From NCBI RefSeq assembly GCF_000520975.1, contig NZ_JACB01000006.1, positions 124,001 through 188,000 of the forward strand: a DNA stretch of 64,000 nucleotides. Direction: 5' to 3'. Every line of letters starts with the position of its first letter. Positions within the stretch are counted from its first letter, which is position 1. The notes under the pieces are model-generated. The model was not told the origin of the DNA and searched no databases. It worked only from the letters and a program-made list of their open reading frames with translations. Position numbers and translations under genes: made by a program. Source of the DNA: Aquimarina megaterium XH134 (GTDB lineage: Bacteria > Bacteroidota > Bacteroidia > Flavobacteriales > Flavobacteriaceae). This document shows, in pieces, positions 17,028-26,932 of this stretch.

Positions 17028-19841
17028 CTAACCAACTACATTCACAATTTTACCAGGTACCACGATTACCTTTTTAGGCGCTCGACCGGCAAGTTGTTCT
17101 TGTGTTTTTTCATGAGCCATTACCGCTGCTTCAATTTCATCTTTGCTTAGATCTAATGATAACTCCATGGTAAAACGCATTTTACCATTAAACGAAATAG
17201 GATATTGTTTGGTACTTTCTACCAGGTGTTTCTCTTCAAATACAGGAAATGCAGCTGTCGATATAGATTCATTACGTCCTAACTTTTGCCATAATTCTTC
17301 AGCAATATGCGGTGCATAAGGAGAAATTAACACGATTAGAGGTTCTAGAACTGCTCTAGAAGTACATTTCTGAGCTGTTAATTCATTTACTGCAATCATA
17401 AAAGTACTTACCGAAGTGTTAAACGAGAAGTTCTCGATATCTTCTTCTACCTTTTTGATGGTTTTATGCAATGTTTTTAAATTCTCTTTGGTAGGTTCGG
17501 TATCGGTTACACCAAACGCCTCCCCATCATGATATAATTTCCATAATTTTTTAAGGAAAGAATGTACTCCGGTAATTCCTGCGGTATTCCACGGTTTTGC
17601 TTGTTCTAATGGCCCCAGGAACATCTCGTATAATCGTAAACTATCTGCTCCATACCGCTCGCAAATACCATCTGGATTAACAACATTAAACCATCGTTTT
17701 GACATTTTTTCTACTTCTCTACCAACGATGTATTTTCCGTCTTCAAGTTCAAAATCAGCATTATTAAACTGTGGTTGCCATTTTCTTAAAGCATCCACAT
17801 TTAGTTCGTCCGAATTATTAATCAGACTTACATCCACACGAAGTTCTTCTGTTTCATATTGATCCTTTAACCCTTTAGAAACATACGTATTAGAACCACT
17901 AATTCTATATACTATTGCACTCGTTCCCAAAATCATTCCCTGATTGATTAGTTTTTTAAACGGCTCATCAACGGTAATGTATGCTCTGTCTTTTAAGAAT
18001 TTGGTCCAGAAACGAGAATATAATAAGTGACCCGTTGCATGTTCGTTTCCTCCTATATACAAATCCACATTTTGCCAGTATTGCATTGCTTCCGCGGAAG
18101 CGAACTCTGTATCATTACCAGCATCCATATATCGAAACGGGTACCACGAGCTTCCTGCCCAACCGGGCATGGTATTTAATTCTAAAGGATGAATATTAAC
18201 GTTATCAATGTCCTCATTTTTTGCCAACTCGCCCTTGAGGGCGTCCCATGCCCAAATATCGGCACGACCTAATGGTGGCTCACCTGTTTCTGTAGGCAAG
18301 TACTTTTCTACTTCGGGTAATGCCAACGGTAAATGTGCAACATCAATCATCTGTGGCATCCCGTCTACATAATACACCGGAAACGGTTCTCCCCAATATC
18401 GTTGACGACTAAATACGGCATCGCGTAATCTATAATTGGTTTTCCCCTGCCCCTGACCTAGTTTTTCTAGCTCATAAATAGCAGTTTTGGTTGCTTTCTT
18501 ATAGTTTAATCCATTAAGGAAATCAGAATTGGCTATGATGGTTTTTTCTTTATCGGCAAAAGCTTCTTCAGAGATATCTACCCCTTCAAAAATATTAGTG
18601 ATAGGGATATTAAAATGCTTTGCAAAATCATAATCTCTCTGGTCTCCACATGGTACCGCCATTACAGCACCGGTACCATATCCTGCCAATACATAATCTC
18701 CGATCCAGATGGGTACAGGTTCTTTGGTAAATGGGTGCTCTGCATATGCTCCTGTAAATACTCCACTAATGGTTTTTACATCTGCCATACGCTCACGTTC
18801 GCTACGTTTGGCCGTTGCTTCGATATAGGCTTCTATAGCTGCTTTCTGCTCAGGAGTTGTTATTTTGGCAACTAATTCATGTTCTGGAGCTAATGTCATA
18901 AATGTAGCACCAAAAATAGTATCAGGACGTGTGGTAAATACTTCGATGATCTCATCGTGTTCTTTAACCTTAAAAGTTACACTGGCACCAACAGATTTTC
19001 CGATCCAGTTGCGTTGTGATTCTTTAAGAGAATCTGTCCAATCGATAGTTTCTAATCCTTGCAACAATCGTTCTGCGTAGGCCGAGATTCGCATACTCCA
19101 CTGCGTCATCTTTTTACGAATTACAGGATATCCTCCTCGCTCAGAAACTCCGTTTACGATTTCATCATTTGCCAGTACGGTTCCTAATTGCGGGCACCAG
19201 TTTACTTCGGTTTCTGCCAAGTAGGTTAACCTGTATTTTAATAATACTTTTTGTTTTTCTTTTGAAGAAAAATTATTCCAGTCTGCAGCGGTAAATTCTG
19301 TTATATCTTCATCACAAACTGCATTTACTTTTGTGTTTCCTTCTGAGGCAAAGATAGTTTCAAGATCATCAATCGTTCTTGCTTTATTTGCATCATTATC
19401 ATACCACGAATTAAAAAGTTCTATAAAGATCCATTGTGTCCATTTATAAAAATTAGGATCACTGGTCTTTACTTCGCGACTCCAATCAAAAGAAAATCCA
19501 ATTTTATCTAATTGCTCACGATAACGAGCTATATTTTCTTTGGTAGTTATTGCGGGATGCTGCCCTGTCTGGATCGCATACTGCTCGGCCGGTAATCCAA
19601 AAGAATCATATCCTTGCGGATGTAATACATTAAATCCTTTATGGCGTTTATATCTTGCGTAGATATCACTGGCAATATATCCTAGCGGATGCCCAACGTG
19701 TAATCCCGCACCCGATGGATATGGGAACATATCCAATACATAATATTTAGGTTTATCACTGTTGTTTTCTGCTTTAAAAGTGCCTTTTTCTGCCCAATAT
19801 TTTTGCCACCTGGCTTCAATAGTATTAAAATCGTAGCTCAT
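17028..19841 (-). CDS. leuS: Leucyl-tRNA synthetase
   Basis: Charges tRNA-Leu. The 937-residue protein has the class I motif HVGH at 48-51 ([12 protein letters not shown]), an editing (CP1) domain with [20 protein letters not shown], and KMSKR at about residue 715 before the anticodon-binding domain. Length and order match bacterial LeuRS, with the larger editing-insert variation typical of this phylum. A TATTTTTG promoter box lies 38 bases upstream. No operon partner is evident. Confidence 0.96.
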   Translation of the reverse strand: MSYDFNTIEARWQKYWAEKGTFKAENNSDKPKYYVLDMFPYPSGAGLHVGHPLGYIASDIYARYKRHKGFNVLHPQGYDSFGLPAEQYAIQTGQHPAITTKENIARYREQLDKIGFSFDWSREVKTSDPNFYKWTQWIFIELFNSWYDNDANKARTIDDLETIFASEGNTKVNAVCDEDITEFTAADWNNFSSKEKQKVLLKYRLTYLAETEVNWCPQLGTVLANDEIVNGVSERGGYPVIRKKMTQWSMRISAYAERLLQGLETIDWTDSLKESQRNWIGKSVGASVTFKVKEHDEIIEVFTTRPDTIFGATFMTLAPEHELVAKITTPEQKAAIEAYIEATAKRSERERMADVKTISGVFTGAYAEHPFTKEPVPIWIGDYVLAGYGTGAVMAVPCGDQRDYDFAKHFNIPITNIFEGVDISEEAFADKEKTIIANSDFLNGLNYKKATKTAIYELEKLGQGQGKTNYRLRDAVFSRQRYWGEPFPVYYVDGMPQMIDVAHLPLALPEVEKYLPTETGEPPLGRADIWAWDALKGELAKNEDIDNVNIHPLELNTMPGWAGSSWYPFRYMDAGNDTEFASAEAMQYWQNVDLYIGGNEHATGHLLYSRFWTKFLKDRAYITVDEPFKKLINQGMILGTSAIVYRISGSNTYVSKGLKDQYETEELRVDVSLINNSDELNVDALRKWQPQFNNADFELEDGKYIVGREVEKMSKRWFNVVNPDGICERYGADSLRLYEMFLGPLEQAKPWNTAGITGVHSFLKKLWKLYHDGEAFGVTDTEPTKENLKTLHKTIKKVEEDIENFSFNTSVSTFMIAVNELTAQKCTSRAVLEPLIVLISPYAPHIAEELWQKLGRNESISTAAFPVFEEKHLVESTKQYPISFNGKMRFTMELSLDLSKDEIEAAVMAHEKTQEQLAGRAPKKVIVVPGKIVNVVG

Positions 19842-19878
19842 TACGTTTATTTCTGTATTACCATTTTTATGAGAAGTG

Positions 19879-19886
19879 CAAAAATA
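19879..19886 (-). promoter_or_regulatory. Bacteroidota -7 promoter box of leuS
   Basis: Minus strand reads TATTTTTG, matching TAnnTTTG, 38 bases upstream of the leuS ATG. Confidence 0.5.
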
Positions 19887-19945
19887 TGGTATATACTAAT
19901 ATTATTGTGTCTAATTTGAAGAAATGTAATAATATTAGAGGTCTT

Positions 19946-20881
19946 TTATTTATTTTTTAAAGTTCTGGCTTTAGTCTCCATAGGTAATAAGCAACTATAT
20001 ATAAACGTATTTGCAGGTGTTGAAATATCTAATTTCGCTCCTTGTTTTACAATAAAGCCATTAAAATTATCTAATTCTGAAGGTCTGCCCTCCATAATAT
20101 CACGTTGCATAGAAGCAGTAGAATCATAGGGTTGTTTACCGATAAAAGTCAGAATCCGAGATACGATATCTTCAGGTAATGAAACCCCTTTAGCAATACC
20201 TACTTTATAAATTTCGGTAGCTGTCTGTTCTAAAACACGATAGGTTTCTGGGTTTTCATATACCTCTCCGATTGTAGCACGAGTAAGTGCACCAATACCA
20301 CTAACGGTAGTAATAAACATAAATTTGCTCCAGATATCTACTTCAATATCTTTAGAAATTGCATTGTTAAATCCTGCTTTGTCAAATACTTCTTTTACTA
20401 CCTCAAGGCGATCTGTTTCACTTTTGTCTAATTCGCCAAAAACAACTTCGGGTTGATGACCAAAATGAGAAATGACACCAGGGCTTTCTATCTTACTATA
20501 GATTTTACATAATCCTCCCAATACATGTTTTGCAGCTACTACAGAGCATACTTTTTCTGCATTATCGGCTCCATTTTGTAATGGAATAACAATAGTATCT
20601 TCTTTTAAAATAGGATGAATTGATTTTGCTGCTTCGGCTACCTGCCATGATTTGGTACAGATTAGTACTATATCTGCTTTTTCTACAGTATCAATCTGAT
20701 CTGTTGCATAAAATGGGTGAGTTACAAAATCCCCATTAATACTTTTAACCTGCAATCCTTTATTTTTAATAGCTTCGAGATGTTTTCCTCTGGCTACCAA
20801 AGTTATTTTTTGACCAGAATTAGCAATTTTTCCTCCAAAATACCCTCCAACTCCACCAACTCCAATGATGACTATATGCAT
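19946..20881 (-). CDS. panE: Ketopantoate reductase (2-dehydropantoate 2-reductase)
   Basis: A 311-residue NADPH-dependent enzyme of the ApbA/PanE family, which reduces ketopantoate to pantoate on the way to coenzyme A. Seen: the Rossmann motif VIIGVGGVGGYFGGKIANSG at the start, VLICTKSWQV, IPLQNGADN and the C-terminal GRPSELDNFNGFIVKQG with its conserved Glu-Leu-Asp. Paralogues with other 2-ketoacid substrates exist, so panE is probable rather than certain. It is followed by a region carrying the terminator of a separate minus-strand gene, and its own promoter was not recognised. Confidence 0.85.
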   Translation of the reverse strand: MHIVIIGVGGVGGYFGGKIANSGQKITLVARGKHLEAIKNKGLQVKSINGDFVTHPFYATDQIDTVEKADIVLICTKSWQVAEAAKSIHPILKEDTIVIPLQNGADNAEKVCSVVAAKHVLGGLCKIYSKIESPGVISHFGHQPEVVFGELDKSETDRLEVVKEVFDKAGFNNAISKDIEVDIWSKFMFITTVSGIGALTRATIGEVYENPETYRVLEQTATEIYKVGIAKGVSLPEDIVSRILTFIGKQPYDSTASMQRDIMEGRPSELDNFNGFIVKQGAKLDISTPANTFIYSCLLPMETKARTLKNK

Positions 20882-20978
20882 ATTATAATACTATTTTAAT
20901 GATCTCAAAAACATAAACTCAAATCTAATGAATTCTTTATTTTCCTAACCTTAGTTCACCGCTAAAGTTTAAAACAAT

Positions 20979-21013
20979 AAAAAAGAGAGTGTTAGTACAA
21001 ACACTCTCTTTTT
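20979..21013. terminator. Terminator downstream of the cytolysin-like gene
   Basis: Perfect AAAAAGAGAGTGT / ACACTCTCTTTTT stem with an eight-base loop, about 70 bases beyond the cytolysin stop on the minus strand. Symmetric A and T runs allow either direction; the only gene ending toward it is the cytolysin. Confidence 0.85.
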
Positions 21014-21084
21014 ATATGGCAGTTTATTCTAGACATCTATTAAATGCCTTTATAAACTGCTAATAAAGGATTATGAACAAATTC

Positions 21085-22806
21085 TTATTTTAATATATAA
21101 GATGCATAATCAGCCACAAATGGAGCACCTTCAACTGTAGAAAAAGCGCCATTCCATGTTTGTTGATCAAAAGATTCTCCTATCGTATAATCTGGAACAT
21201 ATGGATTGTGACGATCAACATCTACCCATTTTTTGAGATTAGCATTATACTCATAGATAACATATCGTCTTCCTTCACTTGCAGTATCATAATATGGATT
21301 GCAACTTGCATCACACTCACCCACTTCTGACACCACTCTAAAACGTTCGCCAATTGCTGACTTCACATTAAAATCTATTACTTTACCCACTGCAAATTCC
21401 TTTTTCCCTGTTAAAGGATAATAATCTCTTATAGAATGCTCTATACCATACCCCCAACGTAGTTTTTTACCTGCCTGGTACCATTGCCCTAATTCTGAAT
21501 CGTATTTCTCTACATATAATCTACCAAAAAGCTCTGCTCCACTAGTACCATGATCTGATGCTTTATACAAAGCAACTGTTATAGGATCTATCCTGATCTT
21601 ATCATAGTTTACAAGATCACAGTTTTTAACCGTATAATTTATATTTTGAACTACATTAAAAGTTCTGTTTCCATGAACATAATTTACTTTGTATGAGATT
21701 GGGTATCCTGGATTTTGACGAGATACATTTGCTCCTTTTGCCAAAAACCCCACAACTCCCTCTAAATCATTAGCTAATGCCGACAAAGATGAAGAGATCC
21801 CTGCTTCAGGATTACCTCCTAATTGTTTAACCTTTACATTGGCGTTTTGAAAAATTTCTTTATATCGGGCAGACACATCAACATTAACAGTTCCTACTCC
21901 TTTATAAGCAAATTTCAGTGCTGCCTCTACCTCTAAAGCGCTCTCATTAGACTCATATATCATGGTATATAACCTTCCATAAGTTACTGACTCTATATAA
22001 GAAGATGGGTTTGCCTGATCCGCAGCAACCTCTTTAAAATCGGTTACATACGGATCAAGTCTTTCTGGGGCAACACTATTACTTAACCAGCCATATTGAC
22101 CAATTATATTCTCTTTTGGGGAAACAGAAGCAGTAAAAAAACGTTGCTTAAGTGTAACGGCAAACCTGGTTTTTTGTTCGTTAAAATTAATTCCTAATTG
22201 TCCTGACACATTGATACTTGGTCCAGAATATCCTGCTTTTAAGGCAAATTGTAGTTGTTTTTCACTATGTATTCTCTCTATAGACACTTCAAAGCTTGCA
22301 GGAAAACTTGCATTACTATCATAATAATTATTCAGGATTTCATTTAAGTTGTCTTGTACTTTTCCTGGTGTTGGAGTATCAACATTTCTATATGTTGAAG
22401 CAGATGTTCCTGATAAAACATTTACCCTTACCTCTATAGGGTTTCGGCTCTCTCCATAAATTGGAATTGATGTAGGTGCTCCTTCTTGTATCGACCTAGA
22501 AGCTATTAGATTACCCGGCCAAAGCAAAGAACCATTAGGATCTAACAGAAAAAAATCTGAATCACTTTGATTGAAAGAAACTTCTTTTGTAACACAATTT
22601 TCTTCTACTAAGCTTTTTGCAGATTTGCTTTTATCGCCTTGTTCTTTTATAACCAAATTGCTAACACCATCAGGAATATCCTCATAGAGATACTGAGCTT
22701 TTGATTCTAGTTTTGTAACGGCCTGATCATCTAATTTATCATCGTTTTGGCAAGATACTAGTATTGCCAAAGAAAGCCCCAATAAAGTAATATTTGTATA
22801 TTTCAT
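21085..22806 (-). CDS. Cholesterol-dependent-cytolysin-like (CDCL) lipoprotein
   Basis: A 573-residue protein with a lipoprotein signal (VSC, Cys19) and the core of the thiol-activated cytolysin family. Seen: LLDPNGSLLWPGNLI (residues 87-101, family WPG/YPG block), QLQFALKAGYS, RFFTASVSP, SYIESVTYGRLYTMIYES (269-286) and NPGYPISYKVNYV (365-377). These cover the pore-forming MACPF/CDC core. The Trp-rich undecapeptide of true cholesterol-dependent cytolysins is absent; the C-terminal 130 residues are a different, aromatic-rich domain. It therefore fits the CDC-like group reported from Bacteroidota. It probably oligomerises into beta-barrel pores; target membrane unknown. Monocistronic with a long upstream region. 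Confidence 0.85.
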   Translation of the reverse strand: MKYTNITLLGLSLAILVSCQNDDKLDDQAVTKLESKAQYLYEDIPDGVSNLVIKEQGDKSKSAKSLVEENCVTKEVSFNQSDSDFFLLDPNGSLLWPGNLIASRSIQEGAPTSIPIYGESRNPIEVRVNVLSGTSASTYRNVDTPTPGKVQDNLNEILNNYYDSNASFPASFEVSIERIHSEKQLQFALKAGYSGPSINVSGQLGINFNEQKTRFAVTLKQRFFTASVSPKENIIGQYGWLSNSVAPERLDPYVTDFKEVAADQANPSSYIESVTYGRLYTMIYESNESALEVEAALKFAYKGVGTVNVDVSARYKEIFQNANVKVKQLGGNPEAGISSSLSALANDLEGVVGFLAKGANVSRQNPGYPISYKVNYVHGNRTFNVVQNINYTVKNCDLVNYDKIRIDPITVALYKASDHGTSGAELFGRLYVEKYDSELGQWYQAGKKLRWGYGIEHSIRDYYPLTGKKEFAVGKVIDFNVKSAIGERFRVVSEVGECDASCNPYYDTASEGRRYVIYEYNANLKKWVDVDRHNPYVPDYTIGESFDQQTWNGAFSTVEGAPFVADYASYILK

Positions 22807-23078
22807 TAAATAAAATTTTAAATCATTTAGTTAAATCAGTAGTTTAATTGCCTTTTTATGTTATGCAACAATAAGTCATTATGCATACTCTAAAAACCAT
22901 CATAGATATAAAAAACACTGTTTTTTTGTTTTTAAAATACCTCTACACTATGAGTTTTGAACATGTAATCTACTGCTTAAAAACTTTTACCTTTTTTAAG
23001 AATTTAAATTCAAAAGAGAACTAGTATTACTTTCTATATCATATGATTGCACATATGATCTTATTTAAATTCTGGCGG

Positions 23079-23086
23079 CAAATATA
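23079..23086 (-). promoter_or_regulatory. Possible -7 promoter box of the cytolysin-like gene
   Basis: Minus strand reads TATATTTG, matching TAnnTTTG. It would give a leader of about 265 bases before the ATG at 22806. A TTG at a fitting -33 distance is not present, so this is tentative. Confidence 0.3.
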
Positions 23087-23308
23087 ACACAGGCAACTAT
23101 CTTATCCTATGGCAATCAAAGCATTAAGACATTGATCACAATTCGTATTTAACATTTTTTTTATTTGCTAAAATGAAACAGATATGAAGAAAAAAAGTGT
23201 AAACTATACTTATTTAATAATTTACAAATTAAAATAAATCTCGACGAATTTCGAGATGATGTTTAACCATAATAATACTAATTTAAAACCGTAAATAAAA
23301 AATATGAA

Positions 23309-23330
23309 TTTTAACACTGAAGTGTTAAAA
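23309..23330. repeat. Palindrome, 10-bp arms
   Basis: TTTTAACACT-GA-AGTGTTAAAA, perfect arms with a 2-base centre. This shape suits a dimeric DNA-binding protein better than an RNA hairpin. Confidence 0.45.
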
Positions 23331-23653
23331 AATGTAAATTTTAGTAACTAATACATTTATCCTTTACCGCAAAGATCATAATACTGGTATCAACAAAACA
23401 CAAAGCATCCTTAAACATCTTTTTCATTACTACTAAGATCTCTCTTACAACTTAATCACAAGTTTCAACATCTTGTGCTTACAATAAAAAAGCAACCGGA
23501 ATTTAGTGCTGAATCTTTAAAATTTATTTTAATACAATAAAATGGATTTAAGCAAGGTTGTAGTAAAGTATACGTTATTCATATGTAAATCAAATGCAAT
23601 CAAACTATATCGCAAAAACAGATCCCGTTCTGTAATGGGGTTAACTTGAGTAA

Positions 23654-23686
23654 TTTATTCTAAAATGAGGTGCATTTTAGAATAAA
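23654..23686. repeat. Perfect 14-bp inverted repeat upstream of ftsX
   Basis: Arms TTTATTCTAAAATG and CATTTTAGAATAAA flank the 5-base centre AGGTG, 46 bases before the ftsX ATG. It is longer than chance would allow in such a short interval. It could be an operator or an mRNA stem-loop; no U-tract follows, so it is not a good terminator. Confidence 0.55.
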
Positions 23687-23731
23687 AAGTCTCCTTAACT
23701 TTATTATTTTTACGCACAAATCAATTTATTT

Positions 23732-24610
23732 ATGAGTTCATCTTTTGAAAAATACCAAAAACGACGACTAATCTCTTCTTATTTTTCTGTTGTTATTAGT
23801 ATTTCTTTGGTATTATTTTTATTGGGCTTATTAGGCTTGTTGGTTTTAAATACTAAAAAAGTAGCGGATCATTTTAAAGAAAAAATTGCACTTACTATTT
23901 ATTTAAAAGATACCGCCAAAGATGTTGAAATCAAACAGCTGGAAAAAACTCTGGCGTTGGCAGAATATACTAAATCGACTGCTTTTATTTCTAAGGATGA
24001 AGCTGCCGAGGAACACAGTAAGGATATCGGAGAGAATTTTATGGATTTTCTTGGGTACAATCCACTTCAGAATTCTATCGACGTATACTTAAAAGCTGAT
24101 TTTGTAGATCAGGCAAAAATTGAAGAAATAAATGCTTCTATCATCAAAAAAGATTTTGTAGATGAAGTGATTTATGATAAACCTTTGATCTCATTATTAA
24201 ACGATAATATAAAGCGTATTAGTTTTTGGGTACTTCTCATTAGTGGTATTTTCACTTTTATTGCTGTATTGCTTATTAATAGTTCTATCCGTTTATCGGT
24301 GTATTCAAAAAGGTTTATTATTAAAACCATGCAAATGGTTGGTGCTACAAAAAAATTTATTCGCAAGCCTTTTGTATGGAAAAGTGTGCGATTAGGGATG
24401 ATAGGAGCAATTGTAGCCTTAATTGGTGTTGGGATTGTATTATACTACCTTAATAAAACATTCCCAGAACTGGCATTGCTTGATGACAAAATCTTACTTA
24501 TTATTTTATTTGCAGGTATTTTTGGGATTGGCATACTTATCACCTGGATCAGCACATTCTTTGCTACACAACGGTTCTTAAATTTAAGAACTGATGAATT
24601 ATACTATTAA
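23732..24610 (+). CDS. ftsX: Cell-division protein FtsX (ABC transporter permease)
   Basis: A 292-residue inner-membrane protein. Residues 19-42 form the first membrane helix, a periplasmic ECD-like domain follows (to about 160), then three helices (about 165-190, 220-245, 255-280). The cytoplasmic motif MQMVGATKKFIRKPFVWKSVRLG is typical of FtsX. With FtsE it transmits division signals to peptidoglycan hydrolases. No ftsE is adjacent, as is common in Flavobacteriia. It leads a plus-strand cluster with two small membrane proteins, uppP, truB and a TonB-like gene. Confidence 0.93.
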   Translation: MSSSFEKYQKRRLISSYFSVVISISLVLFLLGLLGLLVLNTKKVADHFKEKIALTIYLKDTAKDVEIKQLEKTLALAEYTKSTAFISKDEAAEEHSKDIGENFMDFLGYNPLQNSIDVYLKADFVDQAKIEEINASIIKKDFVDEVIYDKPLISLLNDNIKRISFWVLLISGIFTFIAVLLINSSIRLSVYSKRFIIKTMQMVGATKKFIRKPFVWKSVRLGMIGAIVALIGVGIVLYYLNKTFPELALLDDKILLIILFAGIFGIGILITWISTFFATQRFLNLRTDELYY

Positions 24611-24668
24611 TCTAATTAACACGAATAACTAAACGTATTAATTTAAAACTACTAATCTAGATGTATTA

Positions 24669-25073
24669 ATGGGTAAAATTGCTAAAATATATCTTTCGAT
24701 CATTTTTGTACTTTTTATTGCCTTTATGGTAGCAGTAATACAAACATTTCGACCTGTACGTAATGTGCAACCTGATGATGTTATGAAGATTGAAGGAATT
24801 GTAACCAACATACAGGAAGGATCGGGATTTGATATTGTAATTACCCTTAAAAATGATAAACACCACTACTATATTAATCGTGGATTACAATATCAATTAA
24901 CTGTAGAACAACTACGCTCTGATATTCTTAATAAAAGAGTTACTTTGTATGGTATAGAAAGATGGACTATATTTACCCGTGATAAAAATATGGGACATAT
25001 ATCAAAATTAATAGTTGATGATATTGTAATATTTAACGAAATTGATAACGATGAGCATGAAAAAACAATCTAA
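24669..25073 (+). CDS. Hypothetical membrane-anchored protein between ftsX and DUF3098
   Basis: A 134-residue protein with one N-terminal hydrophobic helix (residues 7-24) and a soluble remainder rich in beta strands (IEGIVTNIQEGSGFDIVITLKND, RVTLYGIERW), which may be a small OB-like fold. I do not recognise a named family. It ends 16-22 bases inside the start of the DUF3098 gene, so the two are translationally coupled. The conserved neighbour ftsX suggests an envelope role, by context only. Confidence 0.6.
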   Translation: MGKIAKIYLSIIFVLFIAFMVAVIQTFRPVRNVQPDDVMKIEGIVTNIQEGSGFDIVITLKNDKHHYYINRGLQYQLTVEQLRSDILNKRVTLYGIERWTIFTRDKNMGHISKLIVDDIVIFNEIDNDEHEKTI

Positions 25074-25320
25074 TAAAAATACGCCAAAACCTGACTTTAT
25101 TTTTGAAAAGAAAAACTATATCGTTATGGCTATAGGGATAGCGGTAATTGCTCTTGGCTTTATTCTCATGGCAGGAGGAGGAAGTGATGATCCTAATGTT
25201 TTTAATCCAGACATCTATAATTTTAGAAGAATTCGATTGGCACCAACTATTGTTTTAATTGGTTTTGGTATTGAAATATATGCTATTCTTCTAAATCCCA
25301 ATAAGAAGAAAAAACAGTAA
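25051..25320 (+). CDS. DUF3098 membrane protein
   Basis: An 89-residue protein with two membrane helices (about 23-41 and 63-80) joined by a short periplasmic loop with FNPDIYNFRRIRLAPTIVLIGFG, the family signature. It is a small Bacteroidota protein nearly always next to ftsX and uppP, with an unknown role. The start is ATG 25051 or the ATG two codons later (25057); both lie inside the preceding gene. A promoter for uppP follows its stop. Confidence 0.8.
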   Translation: MSMKKQSNKNTPKPDFIFEKKNYIVMAIGIAVIALGFILMAGGGSDDPNVFNPDIYNFRRIRLAPTIVLIGFGIEIYAILLNPNKKKKQ

Positions 25321-25346
25321 TTTATCATTTTATTTTACGGTAGTTA

Positions 25347-25354
25347 TATCTTTG
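25347..25354 (+). promoter_or_regulatory. Bacteroidota -7 promoter box of uppP
   Basis: TATCTTTG, an exact TAnnTTTG match, 31 bases before the uppP ATG, inside the 64-base gap after DUF3098. It suggests that uppP-truB can be transcribed separately from ftsX. Confidence 0.5.
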
Positions 25355-25384
25355 CGTCAAATTTAAGAAATCCCAAAATTCTCT

Positions 25385-26179
25385 ATGGAAATCATCGACG
25401 CAATTATTCTAGGCATAGTACAAGGGCTTACCGAATTCTTACCTGTTTCTTCTAGTGGTCATCTCGAGCTTGGCAAAGCTATTTTAGGTGATCAAAGCGT
25501 ACCAGAAGAATCTTTACTTTTTACTGTAGTTCTACATTTTGCAACTGCGCTTAGTACCATAGTAGTATTTAGAAAGGATATAGTAGAGATTGTAAAAGGA
25601 ATATTGAAATTCGAAAAAAACGAAGAAACTCTCTTTTCTTTTAAAATCATTATCTCTATGATTCCTGCTGTTTTAGTAGGTTTATTTTTTGAAGAACAAT
25701 TAGAAAAGCTTTTTGGAGGCAATATTATGTTTGTTGGTTTTATGTTACTCATTACAGCTGCGCTATTATGGTTTGCAGATAAAGCTAAAAGCACTCGAAA
25801 ATCGGTTAGCAACTCAAATGCATTTGTAATTGGTGTTGCCCAGGCAATCGCAATGCTTCCAGGAATTTCGAGAAGTGGTGCTACAATATCTACTTCGGTA
25901 TTGTTAGGAAATGACAAAACCAAAGCCGCTCGCTTTTCTTTCTTAATGGTTATCCCTTTAATTTTAGGAAAAATTGCTAAAGATATACTTGGTGGAGATC
26001 TTATTTTTTCATCAGAAAACAGTATTCCTTTGGCACTTGGCTTTCTGACTGCATTTGTCTCAGGGCTTTTTGCATGTACCTGGATGATTTCTTTGGTTAA
26101 AAAGAGTAAGTTAACTTATTTTGCCGTATATTGTATACTTGTTGGTTTATTAGCCATCAGTTTTGGTTTTATTAAATAG
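25385..26179 (+). CDS. uppP: Undecaprenyl-diphosphatase
   Basis: A 264-residue polytopic protein (BacA/UppP family) that recycles the lipid carrier for peptidoglycan and O-antigen by removing a phosphate from undecaprenyl pyrophosphate. Seen: GIVQGLTEFLPVSSSGHLELG at residues 10-30 (the first signature with the catalytic Glu) and LPGISRSGATISTSVLLG near residue 158 (the second, with the catalytic Arg). Typical length. truB begins 12 bases downstream. Confidence 0.95.
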   Translation: MEIIDAIILGIVQGLTEFLPVSSSGHLELGKAILGDQSVPEESLLFTVVLHFATALSTIVVFRKDIVEIVKGILKFEKNEETLFSFKIIISMIPAVLVGLFFEEQLEKLFGGNIMFVGFMLLITAALLWFADKAKSTRKSVSNSNAFVIGVAQAIAMLPGISRSGATISTSVLLGNDKTKAARFSFLMVIPLILGKIAKDILGGDLIFSSENSIPLALGFLTAFVSGLFACTWMISLVKKSKLTYFAVYCILVGLLAISFGFIK

Positions 26180-26191
26180 CCCCCATCTATA

Positions 26192-26899
26192 ATGCTAACC
26201 GAACAAAATTATAAAGACGGTCAAGTTCTTTTGATCGATAAACCGCTGCAATGGACATCTTTCCAAGTTGTAAATAAACTTCGTTGGCTTATCCGGAAAA
26301 ATTTTGGTATCAAAAAAATTAAAGTAGGTCATGCAGGAACGCTCGATCCTCTTGCAACAGGACTATTGCTTATCTGTACAGGAAAATACACTAAGCGTAT
26401 ACAAGAATTTCAAGGACAAGCCAAAGAATACACTGGGACAATATTACTTGGAGCCACAACACCTTCTTATGATTTGGAAACCGAGATTGATCAGACTTTT
26501 CCTGTAGATCATATTTCTGAAGAAATTATTCATAAAACAACATCCCTTTTTATCGGAGAAATAGAACAATACCCTCCGATTTTTTCAGCTTTAAAAAAAG
26601 ACGGAAAACGATTATATGAATATGCACGAGAAGGAGAAACTGTAGAAATTAACTCTCGAAAAATTAATATAACCGAATTTGAAATCACTAATATCAAATT
26701 TCCGGAAGTAGAATTCAGAGTTGTATGTAGCAAAGGGACATATATTAGATCATTGGCACATGATTTTGGAAAAGCATTAAATAGCGGGGCTCACTTAACT
26801 GTTTTAAGAAGAACTAAAATAGGATCATTTTCGGTTGAAGATGCGACTACAATAGAGTCTTTTGAAAACCAGTTAGCCTCAAAAATTGAAACTACATAA
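26192..26899 (+). CDS. truB: tRNA pseudouridine-55 synthase
   Basis: Makes the pseudouridine of the T loop in tRNAs. The 235-residue protein contains KVGHAGTLDPLATGLLLICTG, the TruB signature with the catalytic Asp, and later YPPIFSALKKDGKRLYEYAREGE and CSKGTYIRSLAHDFG. The C-terminal PUA-like extension is short, as in other Bacteroidota. It lies 12 bases after uppP and 33 bases before the TonB-like gene, all in one direction. Confidence 0.95.
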   Translation: MLTEQNYKDGQVLLIDKPLQWTSFQVVNKLRWLIRKNFGIKKIKVGHAGTLDPLATGLLLICTGKYTKRIQEFQGQAKEYTGTILLGATTPSYDLETEIDQTFPVDHISEEIIHKTTSLFIGEIEQYPPIFSALKKDGKRLYEYAREGETVEINSRKINITEFEITNIKFPEVEFRVVCSKGTYIRSLAHDFGKALNSGAHLTVLRRTKIGSFSVEDATTIESFENQLASKIETT

Positions 26900-26932
26900 A
26901 ATATTGTAGAATAAAAGTAGTTATAATTACCT

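Larger units (their letters stand above)
22807..23731. other. 925-bp gene-free interval between the cytolysin-like gene and ftsX
   Basis: No supported gene or RNA gene on either strand. It holds a possible promoter for the cytolysin-like gene (23079-23086), a 7-bp inverted repeat at 23238-23257, a nearly perfect palindrome at 23309-23330 and a 14-bp-arm inverted repeat at 23654-23686. It is the longest gap in the window, which suggests dense regulation or a decayed sequence. Confidence 0.5.

Noticed and set aside
21085..22806. A true cholesterol-dependent cytolysin of the Gram-positive type
   Set aside because: No Trp-rich undecapeptide (ECTGLAWEWWR) could be found; the C-terminal domain is different.
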